Positions 7,286-14,301 of a stretch of 36,774 bases of DNA are shown one piece after another (position 1 is the stretch's first letter; each line of letters opens with the position of its first letter). The notes under the pieces are model-generated. The model was not told where the DNA came from. It was given only the letters and a program-made list of their open reading frames with translations, and did no database searches. The stretch is from contig QIAA01000160.1 of assembly GCA_003224905.1 (NCBI GenBank), positions 1 through 36,774 of the forward strand. The letters run 5' to 3'. Origin of the DNA: Acidobacteriota bacterium (lineage in GTDB: Bacteria; Acidobacteriota; Terriglobia; Terriglobales; Acidobacteriaceae). The translations under genes were made by a program, and so were the position numbers.

Positions 7286-8038
7286 TTATTCAATCTCGGA
7301 GATCGTCTGCGAAGCTTCTGTTTGGCCTTGGGCGGGCTGTTCGCCGGCTAACATCTGGGATTCGCGCCAGTCGGTATAGCGTTCGGAGACCATCACGTGG
7401 AAGACCCACTGCCGACGCTCTTCCTCGGGTTCAATCAGGCCGAGATTTTTCAGCGGCAGCATGTATTCCTGCATCCACTTGATCTGTTCGCGGCTCATGC
7501 CGCGGCGCTGGAGATCAACGGTAACGCCGGCGAGATGGGAAGAAGCAATTTCGCCTTCAGCGGGCGCGGCGTTGCGATTATGACGCCGGAGTTTCTTCTG
7601 GATCTTCACCGTCCGCACAGCGGAATTCAGCTGGATTTGACTGTGAAACTGCTTGTAAAACGCCTGGCTCAGGTCATCGACAAACTCCCGGGTCCAGGGA
7701 CGGCAATAACGGCGGTCGGGATCCAGCCGCGGGTCAAAGCGCAAGGTCTCGCCGGCAACGATTGGAACCAGATCTTCGCTTGCCTTGAGCTGTTCTAGCT
7801 CGGCATCGTCCTGAATGCGCGGCAGGTCTAGGCGATCGATTTCTTCGTTCTGGCGGAGCAGGGAATCACGCGACGGACGAAACACGGGATTCCAGCGAAG
7901 CCGCCGCCTGTGCGTGTGGTGTGTGGAAAGGCGACGCGAGTTGCGTGTGGGAACGTATGCGTCCAGGGTAAAGGCTTCTCCACAAACGGCGAGAATCAGA
8001 ATTGACGAGATTAATACTGCGCGTTCGGCTCGGCTCAT
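7286..8038 (-). CDS. Exported DUF5715-like protein with M15-peptidase-type motif
   Basis: A 250-residue protein with an N-terminal hydrophobic signal segment (VLISSILILAVCGEAF) and a basic region rich in Arg and His (about residues 31-50). The C-terminal half carries LNSAVRTVKIQKKL and SSHLAGVTVDL. The latter fits the SxHxxGxAxD metal-binding pattern of D-Ala-D-Ala carboxypeptidases of family M15 (S166, H168, G171, D175; Thr replaces the Ala). A further His lies in WVFHVMV (H214), where M15 enzymes have their third zinc ligand. This suggests a divergent peptidoglycan peptidase or binding protein in the periplasm. I recall this arrangement from the DUF5715 family, whose activity is not established as far as I know. 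Confidence 0.7.
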   Translation of the reverse strand: MSRAERAVLISSILILAVCGEAFTLDAYVPTRNSRRLSTHHTHRRRLRWNPVFRPSRDSLLRQNEEIDRLDLPRIQDDAELEQLKASEDLVPIVAGETLRFDPRLDPDRRYCRPWTREFVDDLSQAFYKQFHSQIQLNSAVRTVKIQKKLRRHNRNAAPAEGEIASSHLAGVTVDLQRRGMSREQIKWMQEYMLPLKNLGLIEPEEERRQWVFHVMVSERYTDWRESQMLAGEQPAQGQTEASQTISEIE

Positions 8039-8468
8039 GACGAAGTGGCCTCTGGCTCCCGCGTGTCCCTCGTACTAGACAGGCGCGTATTCTAATTTGG
8101 GCCAGCGGAAACACAAGAACTTATTTCGCCGGCCGGGGGTGACGCGGGAGTTGCCTCCTCTATTACCCTTGGGTCACCGCCACTCGCTCCCCTTCGCGCC
8201 CGTGTGGCAACCCGCCCTGTGTAAAAGCAAAGTAGATGCCAAATGGAAGGGGTGGGATTTCCGCTCGTGGCACGCGTAACTAGCAGATTTTGTGAGAGGA
8301 GAATCAATGGTAACCGGGGCGCGAATTACGGGAGTGACAATCTGCGCAGCGGGATGACAAATAACGTCGAAGGCTCCCCCGGATGTGCCATTACTGTTGT
8401 GCTTAGCGCATGACACAAAACCACAACTTGACACAACAGTTGCGGAGTCGATTGTTCAGAGCAAGAGC
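8039..8468. other. 430-bp intergenic region with a long inverted repeat near the sdhB 3' end
   Basis: No gene is supported here. The part next to sdhB holds a perfect 9-bp inverted repeat, ACTGTTGTG (8393-8401) with CACAACAGT (8432-8440), and within it a direct repeat TGACACAA at 8411-8418 and 8429-8436, starting 18 bp apart. A weaker dyad, GGTGAC with GTCACC, lies near 8137-8180. The function is unknown; a 3' stabilising structure or protein-binding sites are possible. Confidence 0.4.
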
Positions 8469-9221
8469 TTAACGCCGGAACAGATCGCCGATGGCTTGCT
8501 TCATCACTGCGCCACCAACTTCGGCAATGGAGCGTGTGAGGGGAATGTCCTTGGGACAGATTTCAACGCAGTTTTGCGCGTAGCCACATTCGTGGATTCC
8601 GCCATCGCCCATCAGGGCTGTGAGCCGCTCGCGTTTCAGGGCGGCGCCCGTCGGATGCGTATTGAACAGCCGCACCTGCGAAATCGCCGCCGCACCGACG
8701 AAGTTCGTATGCTCGTTGAACTGCGGACATACCTCCATGCAACAACAGCAGGAAATGCAGCGCGAGAGCGGGTAGGCGGCTTCCTGCTGGTGCATGGTCA
8801 TGCGCGGCCCCGAGCCGAGATCGTAGGTGCCGTCAATGGGAACCCAGGCCTTTACGCGTTTCAGGTTCTCAAACAAGACGCGGCGGTCGACGGAGAGATC
8901 GCGAATGATGGGAAATTTTGAAAGCGGTTCGAGTAGCACAGGCTGGTCCAGCTTATCGATCAACGCAGAGCAGGCCATGCGTGCCTTGCCATTGATGAGC
9001 ATGGCGCAGGAGCCACAGACTTCTTCAAGGCAGTTGGAGTCGTAGGTGATGGGGGTGGTTTGTTTACTGTCGCGCGTCACCGGATTTTCCGCGATCTCCA
9101 TGAGCGAAGAGATCACGTTCATGCCGGGCTTCCAGGGGAGGGAGAATTCTTCCCAGTGGGGCTCGGCTTCGGGAGTTTGTTGTCGCCTGATTTTGATAAT
9201 GACGGATTTGCGGTTAGCCAT
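8469..9221 (-). CDS. sdhB: Succinate dehydrogenase iron-sulfur subunit
   Basis: A 250-residue subunit that carries electrons from the flavoprotein to the membrane anchor. The N-terminal plant-type ferredoxin domain holds the [2Fe-2S] ligands C64, C69, C72 and C84 (CLEEVCGSCAML). The C-terminal domain holds the [4Fe-4S] and [3Fe-4S] ligands in RCISCCCCMEVCP (C155-C165) and CGYAQNCVEICPKDIP (C212, C218, C222). The extra consecutive cysteines (CCCC) around the 4Fe cluster are notable. The start ATG lies inside a 7-bp tandem repeat, and no strong ribosome-binding site is visible. It belongs with sdhC-sdhA but is split from them by an opposite-strand gene, so it needs its own promoter or read-through of about 860 bp. 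Confidence 0.95.
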   Translation of the reverse strand: MANRKSVIIKIRRQQTPEAEPHWEEFSLPWKPGMNVISSLMEIAENPVTRDSKQTTPITYDSNCLEEVCGSCAMLINGKARMACSALIDKLDQPVLLEPLSKFPIIRDLSVDRRVLFENLKRVKAWVPIDGTYDLGSGPRMTMHQQEAAYPLSRCISCCCCMEVCPQFNEHTNFVGAAAISQVRLFNTHPTGAALKRERLTALMGDGGIHECGYAQNCVEICPKDIPLTRSIAEVGGAVMKQAIGDLFRR

Positions 9222-9248
9222 CAGCTCTTAGCCGTTAGCTCTTAGCTT
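9213..9248 (-). repeat. 7-bp tandem repeat (AGCTAAG type) across the sdhB start
   Basis: Read on the minus strand the sequence is AGCTAAG, AGCTAAC, GGCTAAG, AGCTGAT, GGCTAAC: five heptamers in register. The fourth and fifth contain the sdhB ATG and its first codons. Confidence 0.65.
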
Positions 9249-9449
9249 AAACCAAAACTGCGCTCGTTTTCAGTACGGTGTTCCTTGATCACACTGCGAG
9301 TCCATTTGGATAGAGCTACCACAGAGGATGAGGCCCTGAAAGTTCGCTTTCGGCTTCTACAAGCCTGCCCTGAGGAAAGTCGAAGGGATGCGCCCCTGCT
9401 ACCAATCCTCTCCGCGTGAGGGAGTCCTCAACGGCAACAGTGTGACCCA
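9249..9449. other. Upstream region of the small secreted-protein gene, with a repeat scrap
   Basis: No gene is seen. CCTGCCCTGAGGAAAGTCGA followed by AGGG (about 9366-9389) resembles a dispersed CCTGAG-AAGTCGAAGGG sequence common in bacterial intergenic DNA. Confidence 0.3.
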
Positions 9450-9478
9450 TTGGCAAATTAATCTGCCATGCTTAGAAT
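9450..9478 (+). promoter_or_regulatory. Sigma70-like promoter
   Basis: TTGGCA (9450-9455) and TAGAAT (9473-9478) are separated by exactly 17 bp. Each matches the consensus at five of six positions. The expected start of transcription, near 9485, gives a leader of about 70 nt before the ATG at 9557. Confidence 0.6.
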
Positions 9479-9556
9479 ACTTGCCGTTTCGCGAAGGGGA
9501 GAGCAACTGGAAGAGCTAACGCTCACTCCTGCACAAATCACGATGAGGAGACAACC

Positions 9557-10039
9557 ATGACGTTGAGGACTATGTTTGCAGGCCTTTGTCTGCTTTCGCT
9601 CACGACTCTGGCCGCGGCACAAGACAAGATTTCAGGCAGCGCACAATGTGGCAAGCCGGACGTTCAGCAACAGGTCGATGTTTCTGATCACCCCGGTCAC
9701 TCAATTTCGATCATGCAGATGAAGTGTACCTGGACCAAACCCATGGAAGTCGCGGGTGTCCAGGACAAGGACGGTACGGACAGCGGAATGGCGGACTTAC
9801 ATGCCGGCGCCGGCACCAGCCACGGGTACTATGTGGATAACATGGCAAACGGTGACAAGGCTTATGTCCATTGGCAGGGAAAGGAGTCGAAAGACGGCTC
9901 GGAAGGCAAATGGACCTACACTGGGGGAACCGGAAAATTTAAAGGCCTAAAGGGCGGAGGAACATACAAGAGCAAACGGGCCCAAGACGGGAGCTCTACC
10001 GTTGATGTGGACGGGGAATACAGTTTGCCGAAAAGTTAA
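9557..10039 (+). CDS. Small secreted protein of unknown function
   Basis: A 160-residue protein with a clear signal peptide (hydrophobic FAGLCLLSLTTLAAAQ) and a GAGGAG ribosome-binding site ten bases before the ATG. The mature part is small, polar and beta-rich, with two cysteines near the N-terminus (SAQCGKPD and MKCTWTK) that could form a disulfide. It ends with Gly/Lys-rich turns (GTGKFKGLKGGGTYKSK), a motif I associate with secreted beta-barrel proteins of Acidobacteriota but without a known function. It has its own promoter and stands opposite to the surrounding sdh genes. It is therefore an insertion in, not a member of, the sdh operon. Confidence 0.8.
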   Translation: MTLRTMFAGLCLLSLTTLAAAQDKISGSAQCGKPDVQQQVDVSDHPGHSISIMQMKCTWTKPMEVAGVQDKDGTDSGMADLHAGAGTSHGYYVDNMANGDKAYVHWQGKESKDGSEGKWTYTGGTGKFKGLKGGGTYKSKRAQDGSSTVDVDGEYSLPKS

Positions 10040-10050
10040 TACGGCCGGAC

Positions 10051-10076
10051 GAGTGAGGGCACCCGCCCCTACACTC
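10051..10076. terminator. Possible bidirectional terminator hairpin
   Basis: GAGTGAGGG (10051-10059) pairs with CCCTACACTC (10067-10076) with one bulged A and a 7-nt loop. It lies between two converging genes. There is no U-tract, so efficiency is doubtful. Confidence 0.35.
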
Positions 10077-10079
10077 TCC

Positions 10080-11849
10080 TCAATACTTCCTGGCTCTCGG
10101 TGGAATCAGTGAGACATCTACCGGCTCGAACTCGAACCTCGGTTCGTCGGCATCGGGAGCGAAGGTGGCCTTGGTTGTCTTCAGCCAGCTCTTGTCGTCG
10201 CGGTCGGGAAAATCAGGCTTGTAATGCGCGCCGCGGGATTCGTCTCGCATGGCCGCACCCTGCGCGATTACGCGTGATAGCTGCAGCATGTTATAGAGCT
10301 GGCGGGCAAAGGCGATCGTCGTGTTCGCCCATTGGGAGGGGTCACTCAGATTGACGCGACGGAAGCGCTCGAGTAGTTCCACCAGTTTCGCGTCCGTTTC
10401 CTGCAGATTCTTGTTGTAGCGAATGACCGTGCAGTTTTTGGTCATCAGATCGCCCAGCTCGCGCCAGAGCTTGAACATGTTTTCGCTGCCATCGGCTTTC
10501 ATCAGGGTGGCATTGTTGTCTTCCTGATGTTTCCGCTCACTATCGAAGTGGCCATTGCCTGGCGCAGCCGAAACGTTGCGTGCATAATGCAGGGCGGCAG
10601 GGCCGGCGATGAATCCTCCGAAAATACAAGACACGAGCGAATTCGCACCCAGGCGATTGGCGCCGTGGTATTGGTATTCGCACTCGCCTGCGGAAAAAAT
10701 TCCAGGTAAGTTCGTGGCCTGCTTGTAGTCGACCCACAGTCCCCCCATGGTGTAGTGCATTCCCGGGAAGATCTTCATAGGTGTATCCCGCGGATCGTCG
10801 CCGACGAACTTTTCGTAAATCTCGAGAATTCCTTCCAGCTTGCGATCAAGAATCTTGGGATCGATGTGCGTGAGATCGAGGTAAACCATCGGCTTGCCAT
10901 CTATGCCGAGGTTGTGCTCGTACACCACCTTATGAATGGCACGGGTGGCAACGTCGCGCGGTACGAGATTGCCGTATTTCGGATACCATTCTTCGAGGAA
11001 GTACCAGCGTTCGCTTTGCGGGATCGACTTGGGATCCCGCTTATCGCCCGGAGTTCTTGGGACCCACACACGGCCGCCTTCTCCGCGAGCCGACTCGGAC
11101 ATCAACCGCAGCTTGTCTTCGCCAGGAATCGATGTGGGGTGCACCTGGATGAACTCGCCATTTGCGTAGTAACAGCCTTGCTGATAAAGCGCTGATTGCG
11201 CTGATCCGGTGCAGACAACGGAGTTGGTGGACTTGCCGAAGATAGCGCCGATGCCACCAGTCGCGATGATGATGGCCTCAGCCGGAAAAGTGCGAACTTC
11301 CATGCTACGCAAGTCCATGGCGCAAATACCACGACAGGTGCGATTGCCGTCGAGCACGGCCGAAAGAAATTCCCAGTGCTCGTACTTGGTTACTTTGCCT
11401 TCGGATTCGTAGCGGCGTACTTGCTCGTCGAGAGCATAGAGAAGCTGCTGGCCGGTGGTAGCGCCTGCGAATGCGGTGCGGTTGTAGAGCGTGCCTCCGA
11501 AGCGGCGGAAGTCGAGCAAGCCTTCGGGCGTGCGGTTGAAGGGAACGCCCATGCGGTCGAGCAGATCGATAATGCCGGGAGCGGCATCGCACATGGCCTT
11601 CACTGGTGGCTGATTGGCGAGGAAATCGCCGCCGTAGACCGTATCGTCAAAATGCTGCCAGGTAGAATCACCTTCACCTTTGAGATTCTTGGCGGCGTTA
11701 ATTCCACCCTGGGCACAAACAGAATGCGAGCGCTTGACCGGCACGATGGAAAAGAGGTCCACGTGTCCGCCCATTTCGGCGATCTTGATGACTGCCGAGA
11801 GTCCTGCCAGGCCGCCGCCGACAACGATAATTTTGGGGTTAGCTGCCAT
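10080..11849 (-). CDS. sdhA: Succinate dehydrogenase flavoprotein subunit
   Basis: A 589-residue flavoprotein that oxidises succinate to fumarate. The FAD-binding GGGLAGL motif is at residues 11-17. H42 in RSHSVCAQGGIN is the expected covalent FAD attachment. Active-site segments include ESARGEGGR and the HYTMGGLWVD stretch, and the FAD-binding C-terminal motif GANRLGANSLVS is intact. The sequence resembles the Bacillus/Wolinella branch, consistent with a B-type complex having one large diheme anchor subunit. It follows sdhC by 88 bp, and that gap is full of heptamer repeats. Its 3' end faces the small secreted-protein gene. The ATG at 11849 gives the dinucleotide-binding motif at the right distance. 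Confidence 0.96.
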   Translation of the reverse strand: MAANPKIIVVGGGLAGLSAVIKIAEMGGHVDLFSIVPVKRSHSVCAQGGINAAKNLKGEGDSTWQHFDDTVYGGDFLANQPPVKAMCDAAPGIIDLLDRMGVPFNRTPEGLLDFRRFGGTLYNRTAFAGATTGQQLLYALDEQVRRYESEGKVTKYEHWEFLSAVLDGNRTCRGICAMDLRSMEVRTFPAEAIIIATGGIGAIFGKSTNSVVCTGSAQSALYQQGCYYANGEFIQVHPTSIPGEDKLRLMSESARGEGGRVWVPRTPGDKRDPKSIPQSERWYFLEEWYPKYGNLVPRDVATRAIHKVVYEHNLGIDGKPMVYLDLTHIDPKILDRKLEGILEIYEKFVGDDPRDTPMKIFPGMHYTMGGLWVDYKQATNLPGIFSAGECEYQYHGANRLGANSLVSCIFGGFIAGPAALHYARNVSAAPGNGHFDSERKHQEDNNATLMKADGSENMFKLWRELGDLMTKNCTVIRYNKNLQETDAKLVELLERFRRVNLSDPSQWANTTIAFARQLYNMLQLSRVIAQGAAMRDESRGAHYKPDFPDRDDKSWLKTTKATFAPDADEPRFEFEPVDVSLIPPRARKY

Positions 11850-11880
11850 TAATTGAGTACGAGTACAAAAGTACGATGAT

Positions 11881-11958
11881 TCAGCTTTTAGCTCTTAGCC
11901 TTCAGCTTTAAGCTAAATCGTACCTTGAAACGGAAAGCTAGCAGCTAATGGCTGAGAG
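11881..11958 (-). repeat. 7-bp tandem repeat tract between sdhC and sdhA
   Basis: On the minus strand there are clusters of AGCTAA/AGCTGA-type heptamers: CTCTCAGCCATTAGCTGCTA near 11940-11958, and AGCTTAAAGCTGAAGGCTAA followed by GAGCTAAAAGCTGA at 11881-11915. The distal cluster lies within the last codons and stop of sdhC. Confidence 0.6.
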
Positions 11959-12663
11959 CCTGAATTTCGAACGTGCGCACGGCTGCAAAGGCGTTGTCAG
12001 GAAAGCGCGCATCGTCAGCGCTCCGACGAGAACGAACAGCAATCCGATTGCAAAGCATACGTATGCGAACTTTCGGCGCGCGCCGTCGCCGGTGGTGATG
12101 CCCCACTTGGCTGCGAACAACCACAGCCCGTAGGCGAAATGCCAAGAGGCGCAGAGAATGCCGGCGGCATAGAACACAACTGCCCAGGTGTGCTGAAACT
12201 CTCCTTGAACCTTGCCGAAGGCTGCTCCCGGGTACATCAGGATGTGAACACCGGTAAAGCGCAGGTGCCACGTATGCCAGACCATATAGAAAAAGGCGAT
12301 GGCGCCGGTCCAGCGCTGGGCGGTGAACATCCAGTTGCCCATCCACGGATAGTCGCCAACGTTGGTCTCCCCTCGGTACCAGATGTAGAAGCCGTAGAGA
12401 GAGTGATACAGGATCGGCAGCCAAATGCCGAACAGCTCCAGGTAAAAGACAAACGGAAAGCCGGAGAGCAGCTCTACCTGCTTGGCGTAAGCTCCCGGTC
12501 CTCGCGTGGCGAATGCGTTCGAGATGAAATGTTCAATCAGGAAAAGGCCAACGGGAACAATTCCGCTGAGCGAATGCAGGCGGCGGAGCAGGAACGAGTG
12601 TCCCTGACCCGCGCGAAGTGGAGCGACTCCTTGCTGGATTGAGGGGCTGGCAGTTGAGGCCAT
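11938..12663 (-). CDS. sdhC: Succinate dehydrogenase cytochrome b subunit (B-type, diheme)
   Basis: A 241-residue membrane anchor with five predicted transmembrane segments, the size expected for the single large cytochrome b of B-type complexes. Candidate haem ligands are H30 (RRLHSLSG), H45 (LIEHFISN), H87 (LYHSLYG), H130/H133 (MVWHTWHLRF) and H175 (ASWHFAYG), enough for two bis-His haems. It passes electrons from SdhB to quinone (menaquinone is usual for this type, not shown by the sequence). First gene of sdhC-sdhA. The last ten or so residues and the stop codon are encoded in an intergenic-type heptamer repeat, so the C-terminal tail (after LTTPLQP) is probably not conserved. Confidence 0.93.
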   Translation of the reverse strand: MASTASPSIQQGVAPLRAGQGHSFLLRRLHSLSGIVPVGLFLIEHFISNAFATRGPGAYAKQVELLSGFPFVFYLELFGIWLPILYHSLYGFYIWYRGETNVGDYPWMGNWMFTAQRWTGAIAFFYMVWHTWHLRFTGVHILMYPGAAFGKVQGEFQHTWAVVFYAAGILCASWHFAYGLWLFAAKWGITTGDGARRKFAYVCFAIGLLFVLVGALTMRAFLTTPLQPCARSKFRLSAISC

Positions 12664-12777
12664 TATGACTTCAGAAGTGATGCGAGAACGTTTTATTATC
12701 GAGGCGCGTGAGAAGTGAAGTCAAGGAAGCGATGGCATATTCGAGTACTTTGTATCCTTCGAGGCGAAGGCAAAATC

Positions 12778-12815
12778 TTTAACGGCGAAGGGTGCAAAGG
12801 CAGCGTTGGCAAAGG
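12778..12815 (+). repeat. Degenerate CGAAGG/GCAAAGG intergenic repeat upstream of sdhC
   Basis: TTTAACGGCGAAGGGTGCAA and further GCAAAGG units resemble the period-9 repeat at 7202 but are decayed. The call rests on similarity by eye. Confidence 0.35.
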
Positions 12816-12869
12816 TGGGCGCAAGCCGCGGAGCAAGAAGCGATAGACGCGGATCCGGGATGGGCAAGC

Positions 12870-12903
12870 ATCAGTTGTCAGTTCTCCGTTCTCAGTTCTC
12901 AGA
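12870..12903 (-). repeat. 7-bp tandem repeat (ACTGAGA type) at a gene 3' end
   Basis: On the minus strand the units are ACTGAGA, ACGGAGA, ACTGACA and ACTGATG, in heptamer register. The first TGA of the tract is the stop codon of the gene at 12892. Confidence 0.65.
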
Positions 12904-13569
12904 ATTTCGGTGCGGGCCGGATTCGCCGAGAACCATGGTGCGGTACATGCGGTCGACCAGCTTTTTCTGATCTGGAGTCATGGGGCCGTTTTCGCTCAAG
13001 CCCATGGCCTTGAGCGAGCGGCGAAAGACCTCCTCCCTGTCCTGACGAGTCAATTCTTTCGCCTTTTGCGGATCGAGCATCTTGAGGCCGTTTTGCTGGA
13101 TGCGGGCGTCCTCTTCGGCTTGGCGCTTGGCTTCCTGTGCGGCTTTCTCTTGATCCTGCTCGCGCAACTGCTCCAGTTCGTCGCGCATCGCGGTGGCTTG
13201 CTGCCTGGCATCCACAGCGCAGCCGGAGAATCCGGTTATCAAATCCATGACGTCCGATGCGGCAAGGAAGTCCAGCTTATGTTCGGTGGCCGCGTCGCGA
13301 ACAGGTATGATCGCCTCCGCGCATTGCGATGCGAGCGCGAATTCCAATCCTACCGAGAGCTTCCGGTCGGGGAGAAGGAAGATCATGGTTGGAATATCTT
13401 CGGCAGCGAGTTTGTGTGAGAGTTCGGTGAGAGAGCTATCGTTGTAACCAAAGCCGTGTGCGCCAAGGTGGCGGCTGGCAAGAATAATGTGGCGAACCCG
13501 CTCAGGGGACTTGTCCGTAGCGGAGGCCGCGAGACAAAGAAGAAACGCGAGGACGAGGCGTGAGTTCAC
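12892..13569 (-). CDS. Exported protein with charged coiled-coil, unknown function
   Basis: The best start is the GTG at 13569, which begins directly with a signal peptide (VNSRLVLAFLLCLAASA) and gives 225 residues; the ATG at 13653 would add a non-signal-like leader. No strong ribosome-binding site favours either. The first half of the mature protein has alternating beta/alpha character with a LGAHGFGYNDSSLTEL segment. A highly charged helix follows (about residues 125-165, rich in Glu, Gln, Arg and Ala), probably a coiled coil, and then a helical Lys/Arg/Asp-rich tail. The last codons (SEN and stop) come from the heptamer repeat. It overlaps nothing and precedes no obvious partner; rdgB lies upstream on the same strand, 86 bp away. 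Family not recognised. Confidence 0.6.
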   Translation of the reverse strand: MNSRLVLAFLLCLAASATDKSPERVRHIILASRHLGAHGFGYNDSSLTELSHKLAAEDIPTMIFLLPDRKLSVGLEFALASQCAEAIIPVRDAATEHKLDFLAASDVMDLITGFSGCAVDARQQATAMRDELEQLREQDQEKAAQEAKRQAEEDARIQQNGLKMLDPQKAKELTRQDREEVFRRSLKAMGLSENGPMTPDQKKLVDRMYRTMVLGESGPHRNSEN

Positions 13570-13655
13570 GGCACAGATTGTAGGGTGCTGTGTCCAAGCC
13601 CACAATGTCACCAACGTGCTGGACGACTTTAACTGCAGAGATCGCCGAGACAAGA

Positions 13656-14273
13656 CTAGTGGTCCCTGAATTCTTTCATCCAGTTTAAAAAGAGGCGGAA
13701 CGCCGCTCCCCGGTGGCTGTATCGGGCTTTCTCTTCAGGCTCCAATTCGGCGAAAGTTTTCTGAATTGCTGGAAAGTAGAACAAGGGATCGTAGCCAAAG
13801 CCGCCTGATCCTCGCGGCCTATCGAGAATGGTGCCTTCGGCCTGGCCTCGGAATATTTGCAGGGTTTGTCCATCGCGAGCGGCCGCTATAACGCAAACAA
13901 ATCGTGCTGTGCGCCGGTCAGGACGAGTGTTTTTCATTTCTTGAAGCAGCCGCGCATTGTTAGCTGCGTCATCCGCGTTCGCGCTGCTGGGATCGTCAGC
14001 TGCGTAACGTGCGGAATGCACGCCCGGTGCGCCTCCAAGGGCATCCACCTCAAGGCCGGAGTCGTCGGCAAGCACGAGTTCACCGGGGACAAAACGGCTG
14101 TAGAACTCGGCCTTTTTGCAAGCATTGGCTTCAAACGTCGCACCGTCTTCAGCCACATGAGGAAGGGAAGAGAAGTGGGGAATCGAGGCGATTTCGATTC
14201 CCTGCGCTGCTGCGGCCCCGGCAAAGTCGCGGAGCTTTCCGGAATTCGAGGTGGCGATGAGAATTCGTTGCAT
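13656..14273 (-). CDS. rdgB: XTP/dITP pyrophosphatase (Ham1/RdgB family)
   Basis: A 205-residue house-cleaning enzyme that hydrolyses dITP, XTP and dHAPTP-like non-canonical purine nucleotides to monophosphates and pyrophosphate, in the cytoplasm. Signature segments are all present: ATSNSGKLRDF at the N-terminus (nucleotide binding), VLADDSGLEVDALGGAPGVH with the metal-binding Asp pair, GFGYDPLFY, and YSHRGAAF near the C-terminus. Length is normal for the family (about 195-205). It lies between the exported coiled-coil protein and the large membrane protein on the same strand. No special regulation is seen. Confidence 0.95.
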   Translation of the reverse strand: MQRILIATSNSGKLRDFAGAAAAQGIEIASIPHFSSLPHVAEDGATFEANACKKAEFYSRFVPGELVLADDSGLEVDALGGAPGVHSARYAADDPSSANADDAANNARLLQEMKNTRPDRRTARFVCVIAAARDGQTLQIFRGQAEGTILDRPRGSGGFGYDPLFYFPAIQKTFAELEPEEKARYSHRGAAFRLFLNWMKEFRDH

Positions 14274-14301
14274 TCCGAGTCACAACAGTGAAAGCCGACA
14301 A

